64,000 nt of DNA from Tolypeutes matacus (taxonomy: Eukaryota; Chordata; Mammalia; Cingulata; Chlamyphoridae): the NCBI GenBank assembly GCA_026826555.1, contig JAKSZT010054324.1, positions 6,299,063-6,363,062 of the forward strand, written 5' to 3'. The notes beneath the pieces were generated by a model that saw only the letters and a list, made by a program, of their open reading frames with translations, ran no database searches and was not told the origin of the DNA. The translations under genes and the position numbers were made by a program. Below, in pieces: positions 44,600 to 57,137 of this stretch; the stretch's first letter is position 1, and each line of letters opens with the position of its first letter.

Positions 44600-47500
44600 A
44601 CAAGTGTGATAATAGAGCTAAAACAATTACTAAAAGATTATGGCTGGGAGGTTTGTGGGACTACAGAGGAGGAGCTAGATCTAGTAATCAATCCCTTCAC
44701 CACAAGAACAATTAAACAGGCAGGAACTGTCTGAATCAACTACTTCAAAACTCTAGAGTCCAGTAGAACATTATACAATATCCAGGGAAATGCAGAAGGA
44801 AGAGCCTGGTAATTACCATAAATACCAGTAAATTGTGGCAGGTACTGGCACCCACTTCCACTCTCACAGCAGGCTGAAGGGAAACCAGCCCATGGTATAC
44901 CTTAGTGGTGCCAGAGAGGGACATAAAAATCTGCTTCCCCGTGATCCAGGGTAGGCACAGGCTAATTGTTGATCACAGCTTTTATTTTTTATTTTTGATT
45001 TTTGATCACAGCTTTTGATTAATGACTTTGGATTGCTGGGCACCAGGCTCTGGGGGTAGCCATTGTTCCCACCTGCCCTGGACAAAGATGGAAGAGGAGA
45101 CAGTATGGTTCCTTAGAGCCATGGAGGACAGTTGAAGGGCTGCATTTGTTGGGCAGGTCAAGAATGCAGCTTTGGAGAGCCATGGAAGAAGCTCCTGGTG
45201 CCCTTTCTGGTCCCTCCCTCAACTACTCTCCAGCACAGTTGGGAGCTGGCCAGCACTGCTTTTGTGGGTCACTGACTTTGTTTGTTTGGGAAATATTGAC
45301 TTGGGAAACTCTTCTTCAGCATGTCACAACTTCCAGAATTTGCCATCCAGGCAAAAACAGCTTGAAACAAGAAAAACTGTGTTAGAAACAATTGAGGAAG
45401 ATAGTCTGGGGCAATGGCTTAAGTCTGGCAGCGGAACACCAAGGAGAAAGAGAAGGTCTGTCTACTGAGAAGTAGAAAGGGCATTCAAACTACCATAAAT
45501 AGGGTAACTCCTAAGCCAGTAGCAAGCACAAGCCCAGGATAAGACACGGCCCCAGAAAAGCAGGGAGGACTCTGCACTTTGCATTCACCTTGGGCAGACC
45601 TTCCTGATAGGAGGGCTGACATTCAAGAAAATTTCTGTCATATCAACAGCTGATTACAGTCTGAAGAAACAGATCTCAGAAAATAAATACCAGAGATAAC
45701 ATTTAATATTACAACGTACAGTATTCAACAATAGATTGACAGACAAACAATACACAGGAAATAATGACCCATCCAAAGGAAAAGGACAAAAACCCAGAAA
45801 CACCAAAAAAGAACAGACTGTGGACATACCAAAGACTTTTTAAAAAATGATCTTCAATATACTCAAGAAGATGATGGAAAATACAGAGAAAGAACTAGAG
45901 AATCTCAGAAAACCATGAATGAACAATATGAGAATCTCAATGAAGAGATAGAAATTTTAAAAAGAACCAAACAGAACTAGTTTAGTTGAAGACCACAATA
46001 ACCAAAAAGAAAAATTCCCAGGAGGATTTCAACAGCAAAATGGAGCTTGTAAAAGGAAGAATAAACAAATAAGGAAAATTTATGAAAAATATATATCCAG
46101 ATAGGAATGAGAAGGCACTCAACATGGTATAATACAAAAAATTAAATAAATGTGAAAGTAGGCATTAAAAGAAGAATCGAGGGACAAAAAAAAGGTATAA
46201 TACATGCAAAGACTAAAATAGAAATAGCAATGGCAGATAAAGGACCTACCGTATCAGTAGTGACTTTAAATGTAAATGGATTAAACGCTCCAGCCAAAAG
46301 GCAGAGATTGGCAGAATAGTTCAAACAGCACAACCAAACTATATGCAGTCTACAAGAGACACACCTTTTACTCAAAGACTTAAGTAGGTTGAAAGTGAAA
46401 GAATGGAAAAAAATGTACCATGTAAGTAGTAATCGAAAGAGCACTGGGGTAGCTATGTTGATATCAGATAAAATGGACTTAAAGTAAAAAACAGTTATGA
46501 GGGACAAAGACAGCCTTTACATACTGATAAAGGGCTCAATTCAGCTAAGAGATATAGGAATTTTATGTAGTTGCACGTAAGAGAGAGACCCTCTTATATT
46601 CATATATTCCGAAATATATGAAGCAATTACTAACAGATTTGAAGAGAGAAATTAATGGTTCTGCATTAATAGTAAGAGATTTTAATATATTACTTTCAAT
46701 AATGGATAGAACATCTAGACAGTACATCAATAAGGAAATAGAAGACCTGAATGATACTCTAAACCAACTAGACTTATAAAGAAAACTGCACCTAACAACA
46801 CAATATATATTCTTCTCGAATGCACATCGATCATTTTCCAGGATAGACTTTATCTTAGGTCACAAACAACTCTAAATAAATTTTACATACAATGTATCTT
46901 CTCTGAACAAGATGGAATAAAGTTAGAAATCAATAAAAAAGGGAGAAATGAAAAATTCACAAATAAATGGAAATCAAGCAATATACTCTTAAACAACCAA
47001 TGGATTAAAGGAGGAGTCACAAGAAAAATTAGGAAATGTCTTGAAGTGAATGAAAATGAAAATACAACATGCCAAAACTTATGTGATGCAGCAAAGGCAG
47101 TGCTGAGAAGGAAATGTAGCTCTAAATGCTACTATTAATTAAAAAAGAAGAAAGATTTCAAATCAGAAACCTAACCTCAAAACTGAAAGTATTAGAAAAA
47201 GAAGAGCAAACTAAACTCAAAGTAAGCAGTAGGAAGGAAATAGCAAATATTACAAATATTTAAAGAAGAAATTATGTCAACCCTATGGCAATTTTTTTTT
47301 TTTTTTGCAGAATGGAGAAAGGAAACATTTTTCAAACACAGTTAATGATAAAAGCCTAAACACTTTCCTTCTGATGCTGGTAATAATAGCACATCTACGG
47401 AAAGTTGTATGGAAGATCTAGACAATACAATAAGGTAAGATAAAGAAATAAAACATATGAGGATTGATAATATTTTTTAAGTAAGTAACTTCAGCAAAAT

Positions 47501-47640
47501 TGCTAGATACTGGGTCACTATACCAAAATAATTGAACTTCTAAATATCAACAATAATGTGAAAATTTTAAAATATCATTTAAAATAACATAGACATTAAA
47601 TGCAAGGAATTGTGAAAGAAAAATGGAATAACTAGACTGA
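44600..47640 (+). mobile_element. L1 remnant: 5' UTR, ORF1 trace and ORF2 endonuclease part
   Basis: The 44640-45650 part is GC-richer and resembles an L1 5' UTR. ORF1-like text follows at 45830-45990, coding Glu/Lys-rich coiled-coil pieces with MMENTEKELENLRK-like words. From about 46240 ORF2 begins: ACTTTAAATGTAAATGGATT, GGCAGAATAGTTCAAACAGC, GCAGTCTACAAGAGACACAC, TTCTTCTCGAATGCACATCG. Those are endonuclease landmarks. The transition skips much of ORF1 and there are stops throughout. Frames at 45019-45468 lie in the 5' UTR-like part and have no known domain. Confidence 0.7.
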
Positions 47641-47985
47641 CAGACTTAACGTGGAATCAGAAAGCTATGTTTACCAACAGGCCCTTATGTCAGCCATGAA
47701 ACCACCATTGTAAGCAAAACAAAAACTTACCGAAAAAGCCTTCCCTTCTATGAAAACAAAACACTTATTTCTTTAAAAAAAAAAAAAAAATCTCCTAACT
47801 CCTTTTCCTTCTTCTTCCCCCTTTTCCCTTTAAATATCCTCACTTAACCTGCCTCTACTGAGGACAAAATTTTGGTGGCTACCTGAATCTGTGTTCCCTG
47901 AATTGCAATTCTAAGACCACAAATAAATGCTATTGTTGTTTTACAACTCAGTTTGTTATTTCTAGTTGACAGAATAAATCAGCTA
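47641..47985 (+). mobile_element. LTR-like insertion (ERV1-type, tentative) within L1 sequence
   Basis: L1 text breaks off near 47640 and resumes near 47986. The intervening segment has a pyrimidine-rich run ending TTTTCCCTTTAAATATCCTC, then CTGTGTTCCCTGAATTGCAA and a CCACAAATAAATGCTATTG polyadenylation-signal region followed by a T-rich end. That order of U3/R/U5-like features suggests a class I LTR. Edges and target duplication could not be fixed. Confidence 0.45.
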
Positions 47986-49170
47986 AGAAATGTACAGGAG
48001 GTCTATACAGAAAACTATATATAATATCATTAATGAACGAAATTAAAGAAAACATACCAAAATGTAAGGATATGGAATGATCATCAATTACAAGATTCAT
48101 TATTATATTTCCCCAAATACAGACATACATTCAATTAAATAATAAAAAAAACTTTTATAATATCAAGATTTTGGGGTATAGCATGGGTGGGAGGTGTAGA
48201 AATTGACTATGTGATTCTAAAATTTATAGAACGATGCAGCCAGCCAAAAATACCTAAGACACTCTAACGATGGGATGTGGGGTTTACTCTACAGAATATG
48301 AAAACATAATACAAAACTACTGCAACTAAAGTATGTTATATTGGCCCCAAGATTGGACTAAAAGTCCAAAGCAACAGAATAGAGAGTTAAAAACAGACTA
48401 AAAACTGAATAGAAAAAAAAAATGTGTAATTGAATTAAACAAAAAATCAGATATCCGAAAGTTATAAAAATTGAAAAAAAAAAAAAAACTCTTTAGCAAT
48501 CAGGATATGTGAATTACTCTACTGAGATAACTAAAACGGAAGACTAAAAACATCATTTGTTAATGAGGTAGTGGAGCAACTAGGTTTTACAACCACTGCT
48601 ATTGGAGTGTAGGTTGGTTAAACAAATTTAGAAAACTCTTTGATATATTTTTTGCTAAGTGGAATATGCTGACCTTCCTACCTGACAATCCTATTCCTAG
48701 GTAAATATGTGATGGAAATGCATATATCAAGGGACATGTCTAAGAACATTCAAAGAGGTTTTATTCATAATCGCCTTAACTCAAATACCTATTAGCAATA
48801 GAATGGATAAATAAAGACATAATTAAATAAATTAAAATTAACTAATTATAGATAAATACTATAACGTGGATGATTTTCCCAAACATTTTGTTGAATGAAA
48901 GGAGCCAAACACAAAAGACTACCACTATTTTAGTAACATTTCAAAACCATCAAAACTGATTAATAGGGTTAGAAGTTGAGATGTTGATTATCTTTGGGGA
49001 AGGAGAAAGGGCATAATGAGATGGAAGCAAGTAGATGGAGAGACTTCTACAGTATTGTTTACATGGATTTCACTTTATAATAATTCACTGAGTTGCACAA
49101 TTATGCTTTCGTACTTTTCTGTATATTATACTGCAATTTTAAAAGCAGTGGGAACTTTAGATAAAGTACA
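47986..49170 (+). mobile_element. L1 remnant, ORF2 C-terminal part and 3' UTR
   Basis: Resumes with AGGTCTATACAGAAAACTAT, then AAGGATATGGAATGATCATC and ATCCTATTCCTAGGTAAATA, and closes with TTTGTTGAATGAAAGGAGCC and CAATTATGCTTTCGTAC. All are late ORF2 and 3' UTR landmarks of old L1. It probably continues the copy broken at 47640. An A-run at 48475-48488 and a T22 run at 49191-49213 lie nearby. Confidence 0.65.
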
Positions 49171-49269
49171 GAGTGAAAATACCAAGGATCTTTTTTTTTT
49201 TTTTTTTTTTTTTGCTATTTCATTTGTTAAACTATATTGATCTAGACCAAGAAGGAAATAATATTCATT

Positions 49270-49880
49270 ATCATTTAAAACAGATTATCAAGAATAGTGT
49301 GCTTTAAAGTACTGGTGAAATGTAGAAGAAATGGAACTCTCATTCTTTGTTGCAAGAAATGAAAATAGTATACCTACTTTGGAAACATACACCTACCCTC
49401 TGATACAGCAATTTCACCTTTAGTATTTACCCAAGATATACACACACACATACACACACACACAAACTTGTATAAAATGTTCATAGCAACTGTATTCAAA
49501 ATAGCCCCAACAAGAAACAATCCTAATATCCATGATCAGAATGGTTAAATATGAAATACAACTCAACAATAAAATTAAATGACTGTTGATACACAGAGGA
49601 ACATGGACAAATCTCAAAGCAGCATGATGAGCAAGAGAAGTCCAATCCAAAAGAGTAATCACAGTATGGTTCTAATAGGCAAACTAACAGTGTCAATAGG
49701 AATCAAAACAGTGTTTGCCTCTTAAAAGTGGAGATTGACTGGAAAGTGAAGAAACTTTCTAGAATGAATGGAAATGTTATATATCTTTGATGGGGTGTGA
49801 GTTACATGTAGATATACATTTTTCAGGACTTGTTGAATTTTATACTTTTACTACCTAAATTATATCTAAATTTAGAATGA
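49270..49880 (+). mobile_element. Second L1 3' end
   Basis: ACTGGTGAAATGTAGAAGAA, CTGATACAGCAATTTCACCT and ACAATCCTAATATCCATGAT are ORF2/3' end landmarks that already occurred in the L1 just before, so this is a separate copy in the same orientation. A (CA)n microsatellite at 49438-49464 lies inside. Confidence 0.65.
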
Positions 49881-51326
49881 GAGATTGAAAAAATTTAGAA
49901 TAGTTGATCCATTCTCCTTTTCCTGGATTTGAAAAATGGCAAGTGAGTTATAAACAAGAGAAAAAAGGTCCAATGAAAGCTGTAACCAAAGTCCAAATCA
50001 TGATCCTAGCTTGTATTTCATAATAAATGACAGAAATAGAAAATAGAGCAAGAGAGCTAAAGTCGTTAATAATTCAAAACCATTTTTTAAATATAGGAGG
50101 GATATAATTATGATTTGGCAGGTGATTATTGCGAATAATGGTATGAAAAAAATTGTTGAATAAGAAGCTACTCACAAATCATTCTAAACAGATATTCATA
50201 TTAAAAACCTTACTAAATATGAAAAGAAACAACATAGTCTTGTGCATTATTCCAAAGCATATTTATAAAGGGAGATTTACTAATTTTATTAAAAAGTCAA
50301 ATAAGATGATGAAAAGACATAATGATATATAATGATAATGGCTTAAATTTACTAATAAAAAACAAAATTAGCAAAGACAACAATAAAAAACTCACAGTAG
50401 TACATTGCTTACAATAGTCACAAAAATACCATAAGAATACAAAAACTAAATGAGAAATGATAATTTATCAAATTAATGAAAAATTAAATTGAAATAGCAG
50501 TAATTTATGCTCGATAAAAGTAGTTTTTATATAATTACCTACAAAAAATAGATATTATTTTAAGGAAAACAAAATTTACATGATATTAATGAACTTGCCT
50601 GTGTCACCTAATCTCATATAAATGTATAAAGTCAAAACTAAGACACACAGGAGAAATTTTCGGAAAAAAATTAAAGGAAACTCAAGTTTTAATTAGTAAA
50701 AGTTATAACAATTAATTAAATAAAGATACAGATGAAAACAATTTAAATTGAGATCAGCTATTTCACAAACCATACTTCCCCTTAAACTATGTACCATTTC
50801 TTCAAGTGTCCATTATTCTTTAACATAAATTTACCTAAGTATATAACTTATAAATGCATGGTAAGAAAACCAGTTTGTCAGTCATGGCTCTTGAAGTTAT
50901 AAATTCAAATTAAGAAAAAAACATTTGAAAAAATTTGTTAAATAGATTATATTTTATGAAAATGCATAACAAAAAACATGCACAAGAATGAGCAAAAACT
51001 GATGTCATTTAACAAAGGAGACATTGAGTATTTAATTGAATGAGCTTGTGAAATTAAAAGAATTAAGAGTTTTTGGCAACATCGTCTAAATTATAGAGGA
51101 ATCTATACTTACCAATTTTCTATTAAATAAATTTGATTTTAATTATCAAACTTGAAGATACCTCCAAAAATAAATTTGCAGAACAAAATTTCATTAAAAT
51201 AAAATGATAATTCTAAAACCATAAGTTCAAAAGCATTACTTAAATAGTGGAAACTGATCTTAGGAAAACTAAATACAAACTTGAGGGAGGAAAGCATAAT
51301 ATGGATCTATGCCATAACATCATACA
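49881..51326. other. Unannotated very AT-rich stretch
   Basis: No recognisable gene or repeat; A-rich plus strand with many short AAAAT runs, possibly far-decayed L1. Confidence 0.4.
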
Positions 51327-51758
51327 CCATGTGTTGGGGATTGAATCATGACCCCCACCAAAGGCAGGTTTAAGTCCCAACCCCTAACCATGTGGGTGTA
51401 AACAGGACCTTTGAAGATGTTTTTAGTTAAGGTATGCCCAGCTGAATGAGGGTAGGCCTTAATCCAATATGGCTGAAGTCCTTATAAGCAAAAATTGGAC
51501 ACAGGCAGAAGCCACAGGAGAGGCAAGAAGCTGTAAGTCAACAGAACTTGGAAGGGAAAGAAAATGCCACCATGTGCACTGCCATGTGACAGAAAAGCCA
51601 AGAAACCCCACCAAAGATTGCAAGCCAGTCAAAAGATAACAACCCCAGTAGGAAACAAGCCTTTGATCCTCTGAAACCATGAGCCAATAAATTCCCATTG
51701 TTTAAGCCCTCACATTATATGGGATGTATTTTGACAACTAGGAAATTAAAACACCAAG
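51327..51758 (+). mobile_element. MLT1/MaLR-like solo LTR, complete
   Basis: Runs from TGTTGGGGATTGAATCATGA (51332) to GGAAATTAAAACA (51753), 422 bp, with TG...CA ends, AAGTCCTTATAAGC as TATA-region text and GAGCCAATAAATTCCCATTG as the polyadenylation region. CCATG (51327-51331) and CCAAG (51754-51758) fit a 5-bp target duplication with one change. No internal sequence, so a solo LTR formed by LTR-LTR recombination. The minus-strand frame at 51698-51459 is antisense. Confidence 0.8.
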
Positions 51759-54700
51759 ATAAACTCCAAATAAAATCAGCTATTTGCTGGATCTCATTAA
51801 ACACACTCTTAAAATATAAGGAATATTTGTTAGCCATGTGGAGGAAAAATGAATTTCTTAGCTTTTAAGTGGCAGAAGAAATCATAAAAAGCAAAACTTA
51901 CAAATTTAAAGACATATACTTTTCAAAGTTTGGTTTTAGCAAAATAAATATAGGAAAGTAAAATCAACATATGTGATAGCTCAAACATTTGTCAGAAGAG
52001 TTAAAAATGAGAGCTCTGATACATATGCAAGATTAGGAGAAATTTATATAAAAAGCAATACAAGTAGTAGAATACAATGTGTAACAATATTCTTTCTTGT
52101 ATGTTATCAAAGAATTCAAAGAATTGCCAGTAGGTGCACATTAGAATTAGCAGCAAAAAAATTTAATAACAAACAAATAAAGGATAAGTGGTCATAGTGA
52201 ATGGAAATAGTTATTACCAACCTGATATCTTCATTCAGAGCTAGTGGTATTACAATTTTGTGCAGACCTTTTTTGGAAATCATCATAAGAATTTATAGCA
52301 AATGTCATATAACTGTTCATTCCTTTCCTAAGTTATTCTAAATGTAGGATTTTTATCCTAAGGCAATAATTCAGTAGAATTTCAAATCATATACATGAAA
52401 ATATTTGTTGTATTACTATCAGTAGTATTAAAAAACATTCCAACCTTGAGGAAACATAAAATAGAGTCCGTACATGAAGGTGCGTTATTCTATATACATT
52501 AGAAAAGTAATTATAAACGTGATACTCAATTGTTAATAGCAAAATGTTAAGATCAAAAAGAAAAATATAACACGGTGCCTGCCCTATGTTTGTGCATGGG
52601 GAGGAGAATAAACAAAAATGAAAATAATTGTTTTAGGGTGATAGAGAGATGACTGAACTTGTAAAGCTGTTATTCTTTGAGAATTTGTCTTTAATAGTAT
52701 GTCTTTTTAAAAGAAAAGAACTAATGAGCCAACTTTCATTATTCTATATTATTGCAAACTTACAAAGTACATAATAATGAATAGGATGAGAACCATTAGG
52801 ATAAAGAACATCATTGACCTCCTGCTTATGGAAGAAGAAACTGACCTTCAAGAAGAAGGAAAAAAAAAAAAAAGGAAAAACGATTATGTATGAACCAAGT
52901 AACTTTGCTAATATCTGCCAGAGAAATAAGATAGGGAACAGGCACAGTGCTCACTGACCTTCCAGGTATCTATGACACAGAATAACTTTGAGGGCTCAAA
53001 TAAAAACTGCAGTCTATTGTACCTGACAGCAAGCTTTGCACTTTCATTATGCATATAATATCTAATAGATCTTTTGAAATCATTACCTGTCAAGGGGGGA
53101 AAAGACAGAGGAAAAACCTTGAAGAATAGAGTTTGTCAAGGGTCAAAGTAAATGGTATTACACTTTAATAAGCAATAAGCTCTGCATTATCTCTGGGTGG
53201 CCTATTCACTCATTGGACTGTGGTATCATATATTGAATTACAGACTAACCCCTCAGTGGCCCAGAATACCCTTCTGGAGTGTCTCTCTCACCATCAGTTT
53301 TTATGTAATAATAATAATAATAAAAATCCTTAGTGTCACTGTTACCTTAAGTAATACAACATTGGGATAACAGATTTTTGAGCTACGTAAAATCTTTAGA
53401 TGTATAACATATTCTTAACTTTTATTGTTTTATATTATCTAAATCACCATTCTCTCATATTAATAGTAATATTGAGAATAACTTTGTGTTATTTAGTGTT
53501 CACCACTCAAATATTGCACACCAATGATATTATAGCCACAGAATAGATTTCATAAAAGGCAATTTTTATTTGTTATCAATAAGAAAAAACATTTCAGGAA
53601 AATGGCTTTAACTACCACATGCCAGTTAAGCAATAGAAACCACCTTTTCACAATCTTGGATCTAAGAATTTAGTATTCTGATAGTCACCCCATGTCCCTC
53701 AAACATTCCATGCTTCACAACTCGGTGGCAGAGTGATTAATATAGAAACAGAAATGAGGGGGAGTCACATTACTTGGATTCTAGTTTGTGCTCTATTATA
53801 ATATAGTTTACATCTTCACTGAGTCTTTGGATCTCAATTTTCTCATTGTACAATACAGAGCTAATTTCAACACATAAGATGGTCACCAAAGTTTCTACCA
53901 ACTTTAGGTCCTCCTTCTATTTGGAAAGTAAAAGAATTATTTCCCATATTTTCGTGTAAGAAAGAAGCAAGATCACTGCCTTGGTTACTGCTATGATATG
54001 TTTAAACCTGTTTGGCAGTTTTACTGGCATAAGTTCCAATGTTATGTACAACAGAAAAATACAGTGTCCCTTCTTGCCATATTACACCTCCCCAGATTTT
54101 ATGTGAAAATTGCCCTGGTTGCAAGAATACAATAGGCTTAAGAAGAGAAAGTTTAGAATTCACTACTTAAAAACTTCCTTTAAAGTGATTTTTCATGAAT
54201 TCTTTAGTTATGTAATCTAGCAGAACAGCCCTTAAATTTCACAGTGCTTGGAGCATAGCTGGTTAGTTGTCCTACTTTTTCTTGAACTAGCTAACAGTAC
54301 TACTTCTTTAGTACATTCAGTCATATTTCTCAAGACCCTAAACATAACATACAGATATTAGAAAAAAGAAATCATAATATTATAATAGAATTCAAGTGAA
54401 TTTCACAGAAGAAAATACTTTTCTGAGATACTTCAAAGAACTAGTCAACATATATACATGTTTATTTTACGTTTAGGGTTCAAGCATGAACTTTCAGAAC
54501 AAACTTTTCAGTGAAGAAGGGAAGACATTATAGTTTATTGGATTCAGTAGATATTTTTAAGTGCAATAAATGTTGAATTACAGTTATTTTCAAATCTAAT
54601 GCAAAACAACACTCTAATTGACTAGATTTAGTGAAATACTTTCTTTTCCTTATTTTGTTCTTTCTGTCATGGAAGATGGAGCTTTCTAACATCTCTGCCC

Positions 54701-55319
54701 CTAAACGTTACCATTTTCTCTTATTTTATCTAGAATTAAGTGATTTATTCATTCAGTATAATTCAACAAGCATTTACTAACCAACAAACTTAATAGTTGT
54801 GTGGCACTTAAAAAAACTAAAACTTAAGAGATTTCTTTCCACTGAGAATATATTGGCTAGCAGTTCCCTTTGAAATCTATGTAAATGCAACATGTCATGG
54901 CTAGATAAATAGACCAAGACATCTTTTCACTATTATACATTATTTGATTGTGGAAATCTTATAGAAATCATCTATCAGCATTCTGAACTGCAATCTTCTC
55001 ACTGTCTCTTATATTCAAATTGCCTCCAAATATTTTTCCAAATATACCACACGTGATTTTATTTTACAAGATTAGCACTGTCCATATCATTAGACAGTGA
55101 CTCATATAAATGTTATGTTCTGAGTGGACTCCTTGCCTATATCTCAGTAAGTGCTAGATAACAGTCAGCAATTCAATAAGGAAAATCAGCAGGGATTGTA
55201 AACACAATACACTAAAAACTGTATATGCTATAGTTCCCTGGGAAATGGACTCATCTGAATGGCTGTCTAAACTTAAAAAGAAAAAGAGGTACTTTCTATG
55301 ACCTAGCTAGCTAGAGATA

Positions 55320-55367
<48 letters not shown>

Positions 55368-56566
55368 TATATAGGTGGACATATATATGTATAGACATAT
55401 GAGATTTTGCAACAAAGAACACTGTTAACATTTTTTGTTTTTTTATAAATGGAAGAATTAACTAATTGGTGGTGACCCCAAAAGCCTATTTGTTTTAAAG
55501 TTTAATTCCACCTTCACAAAAAGGAAATGTGGAAAGCATGGATTGGGTACCTTTTCTCATTGACTCTCAGGCTCTCTTTCAAGCATACCTTAGTCACTTA
55601 CCATGTGCTTCCACTTTCATATAGGTCAAATAAAATTCTATGGATAACTTTCCCATGAAAACATCCAGTTTTCCATGAAAACATTTACGTCTGAGAATTA
55701 CTAATAATTGTTCTTTATTCATAAAAGAAATAAGCAGATCACCTGTTCTCTCAAGGCATTATCTCTCAAGAAATTCCAGAAAACTCTCAGAAGCTCCAAT
55801 GCAGATTTTATGAAACATTATTTGGATGATCACTACCTTATGAAATATTCATGGTCGGATTTTTAAATCCTGTTGGCTTTACTTTGAGGACATTTGATTT
55901 TTTTATTTTTATGAGCTTCTGCTCATGCCTACCATTCAAAGATCAGGATTCCCGCCCCCCCCCCCACGAGTTTTGGTAACATATAGGAAGCAAAAAATCA
56001 TGACCAACCACCAGATGGGATATTTGGATATTTGCAAGTCTTTATTTTCCTGGCTACCAGCTGCTTCATATGTTACTAGAGCAGAAAAGAAAATATAAGA
56101 CAGTCCTGAAAGTAAGGCAGTCTACAGCCCACCAGGAAGTTCTCTAAGGAGCTGATAGTTTATTCAGCGGGTCTTAAGTTTTTTCCCCTAATTAAACTTA
56201 TTTTGTTATCGTTGCTGTTGTGGCTGTTGTTTTGGCAGTAAGACTGAAGGGAGAAAGATTTTTTGGAGTTCGATAGACCGGAATTTTTCATCTCAAAACA
56301 GTCAATTACTACTCTGTTGGGGGAGACTGATACGACCTTGGCCAAGTTAGTTTTTTCTATGAGTTTTTATTTACTCACATGTAAAAGAGTGACTAAAAAT
56401 GTCTTACTTTTATGACTAGTGTAGGGATTAGGATAATAGATTTTTTTTTTAAATACTTATTACATATCTTAGTACTTAGTGGGTTCTCAATGGATGCTAC
56501 ATATATTATTATCTTATTAATGAGTTTTAGATTCTTCTTTAACACCAAGTAACTACAATAGGGATT
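51759..56566. other. Unannotated AT-rich stretch
   Basis: Contains a short (AAT)n run near 53309-53324, a plus-strand MIR at about 53740-53870 (TGGATCTCAATTTTCTCATT), the (GT)n(AT)n microsatellite at 55319-55364 and a C-run near 55952-55965. I found no supportable gene. Confidence 0.45.
55319..55364. repeat. (GT)n-(AT)n compound microsatellite
   Basis: Eight GT units lead directly into about 15 AT units. Perfect units suggest high mutability. Cruciform or Z-DNA potential is possible but nothing else indicates a function. Confidence 0.95.
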
Positions 56567-56640
56567 GTCAAACTTTTTCTTAGAGGGCTAGATGGTACAT
56601 ATTTTAGGCTTTGTGAGTCAAGAGGCAAAATCAAGGATAT
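56567..56640. mobile_element. hAT-Charlie-type element fragment
   Basis: GTCAAACTTTTTCTTAGAGG and GGTACATATTTTAGGCTTTG match the left part of the same mammalian hAT MITE group as 44418-44550 (in the opposite reading). Only about 70 bp remain before a TA-rich run. Confidence 0.6.
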
Positions 56641-56683
56641 AATATATATATATATATTGGCACTTATATAATCATTTAAAATG

Positions 56684-57137
56684 TAACTGTCTTGGTTTCC
56701 CAAGTTGCCATGACAAATACTGCAGTGGGTTGGTTTAAACAATGGAAACTTATTGATTCACTGTTGAGGCTAAGAGAAGTCCAAAATCAGGTATCAACAA
56801 GGTGATGCTTTCTTCTTAAAGTCTGTAACATTCTGATGCTGGCTGCAGTGATCCATGGGGTTCCTTGGCTTGTGTCCCTGCCTTCCATCACATGGTGAAG
56901 ACCTCCTTCCCTCAGGTTCTTCTTTGTGGCTTTCTCTGACTGTGGCTTAATATCTACTGCTTATAAAGGACTCCAGTAATCTGGGTTAAGGCCCACTTGC
57001 ATTCAGTCGGGCCACACGTTAACTAAAATGATATCTTCAAGAGATAGTATTTATAATGGGTACATACCCACAGGAATGCAGATTAAGATTAAGAACATAT
57101 CAAAATTGGGGTGCATAATTCAATTTACCACAGGAAC
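56684..57137 (-). mobile_element. MLT1-like solo LTR, complete
   Basis: On the plus strand it reads TGTCTTGGTTTCCCAAGTTG, CCATGACAAATACTGCAGTG, AACAATGGAAACTTATTGAT, and at the end GGGGTGCATAATTCAATTTA. This is the MLT1 LTR in reverse. GTAAC (56684-56688) and GGAAC (57133-57137) fit a 5-bp target duplication with one mismatch. Length about 444 bp, normal for MLT1. No internal region attached. Confidence 0.75.

Noticed and set aside
45019..45468. Three overlapping frames of 67-98 codons in a GC-richer segment
   Set aside because: They lie in what looks like an L1 5' UTR and lack known domains; considered as a possible exon and dropped.
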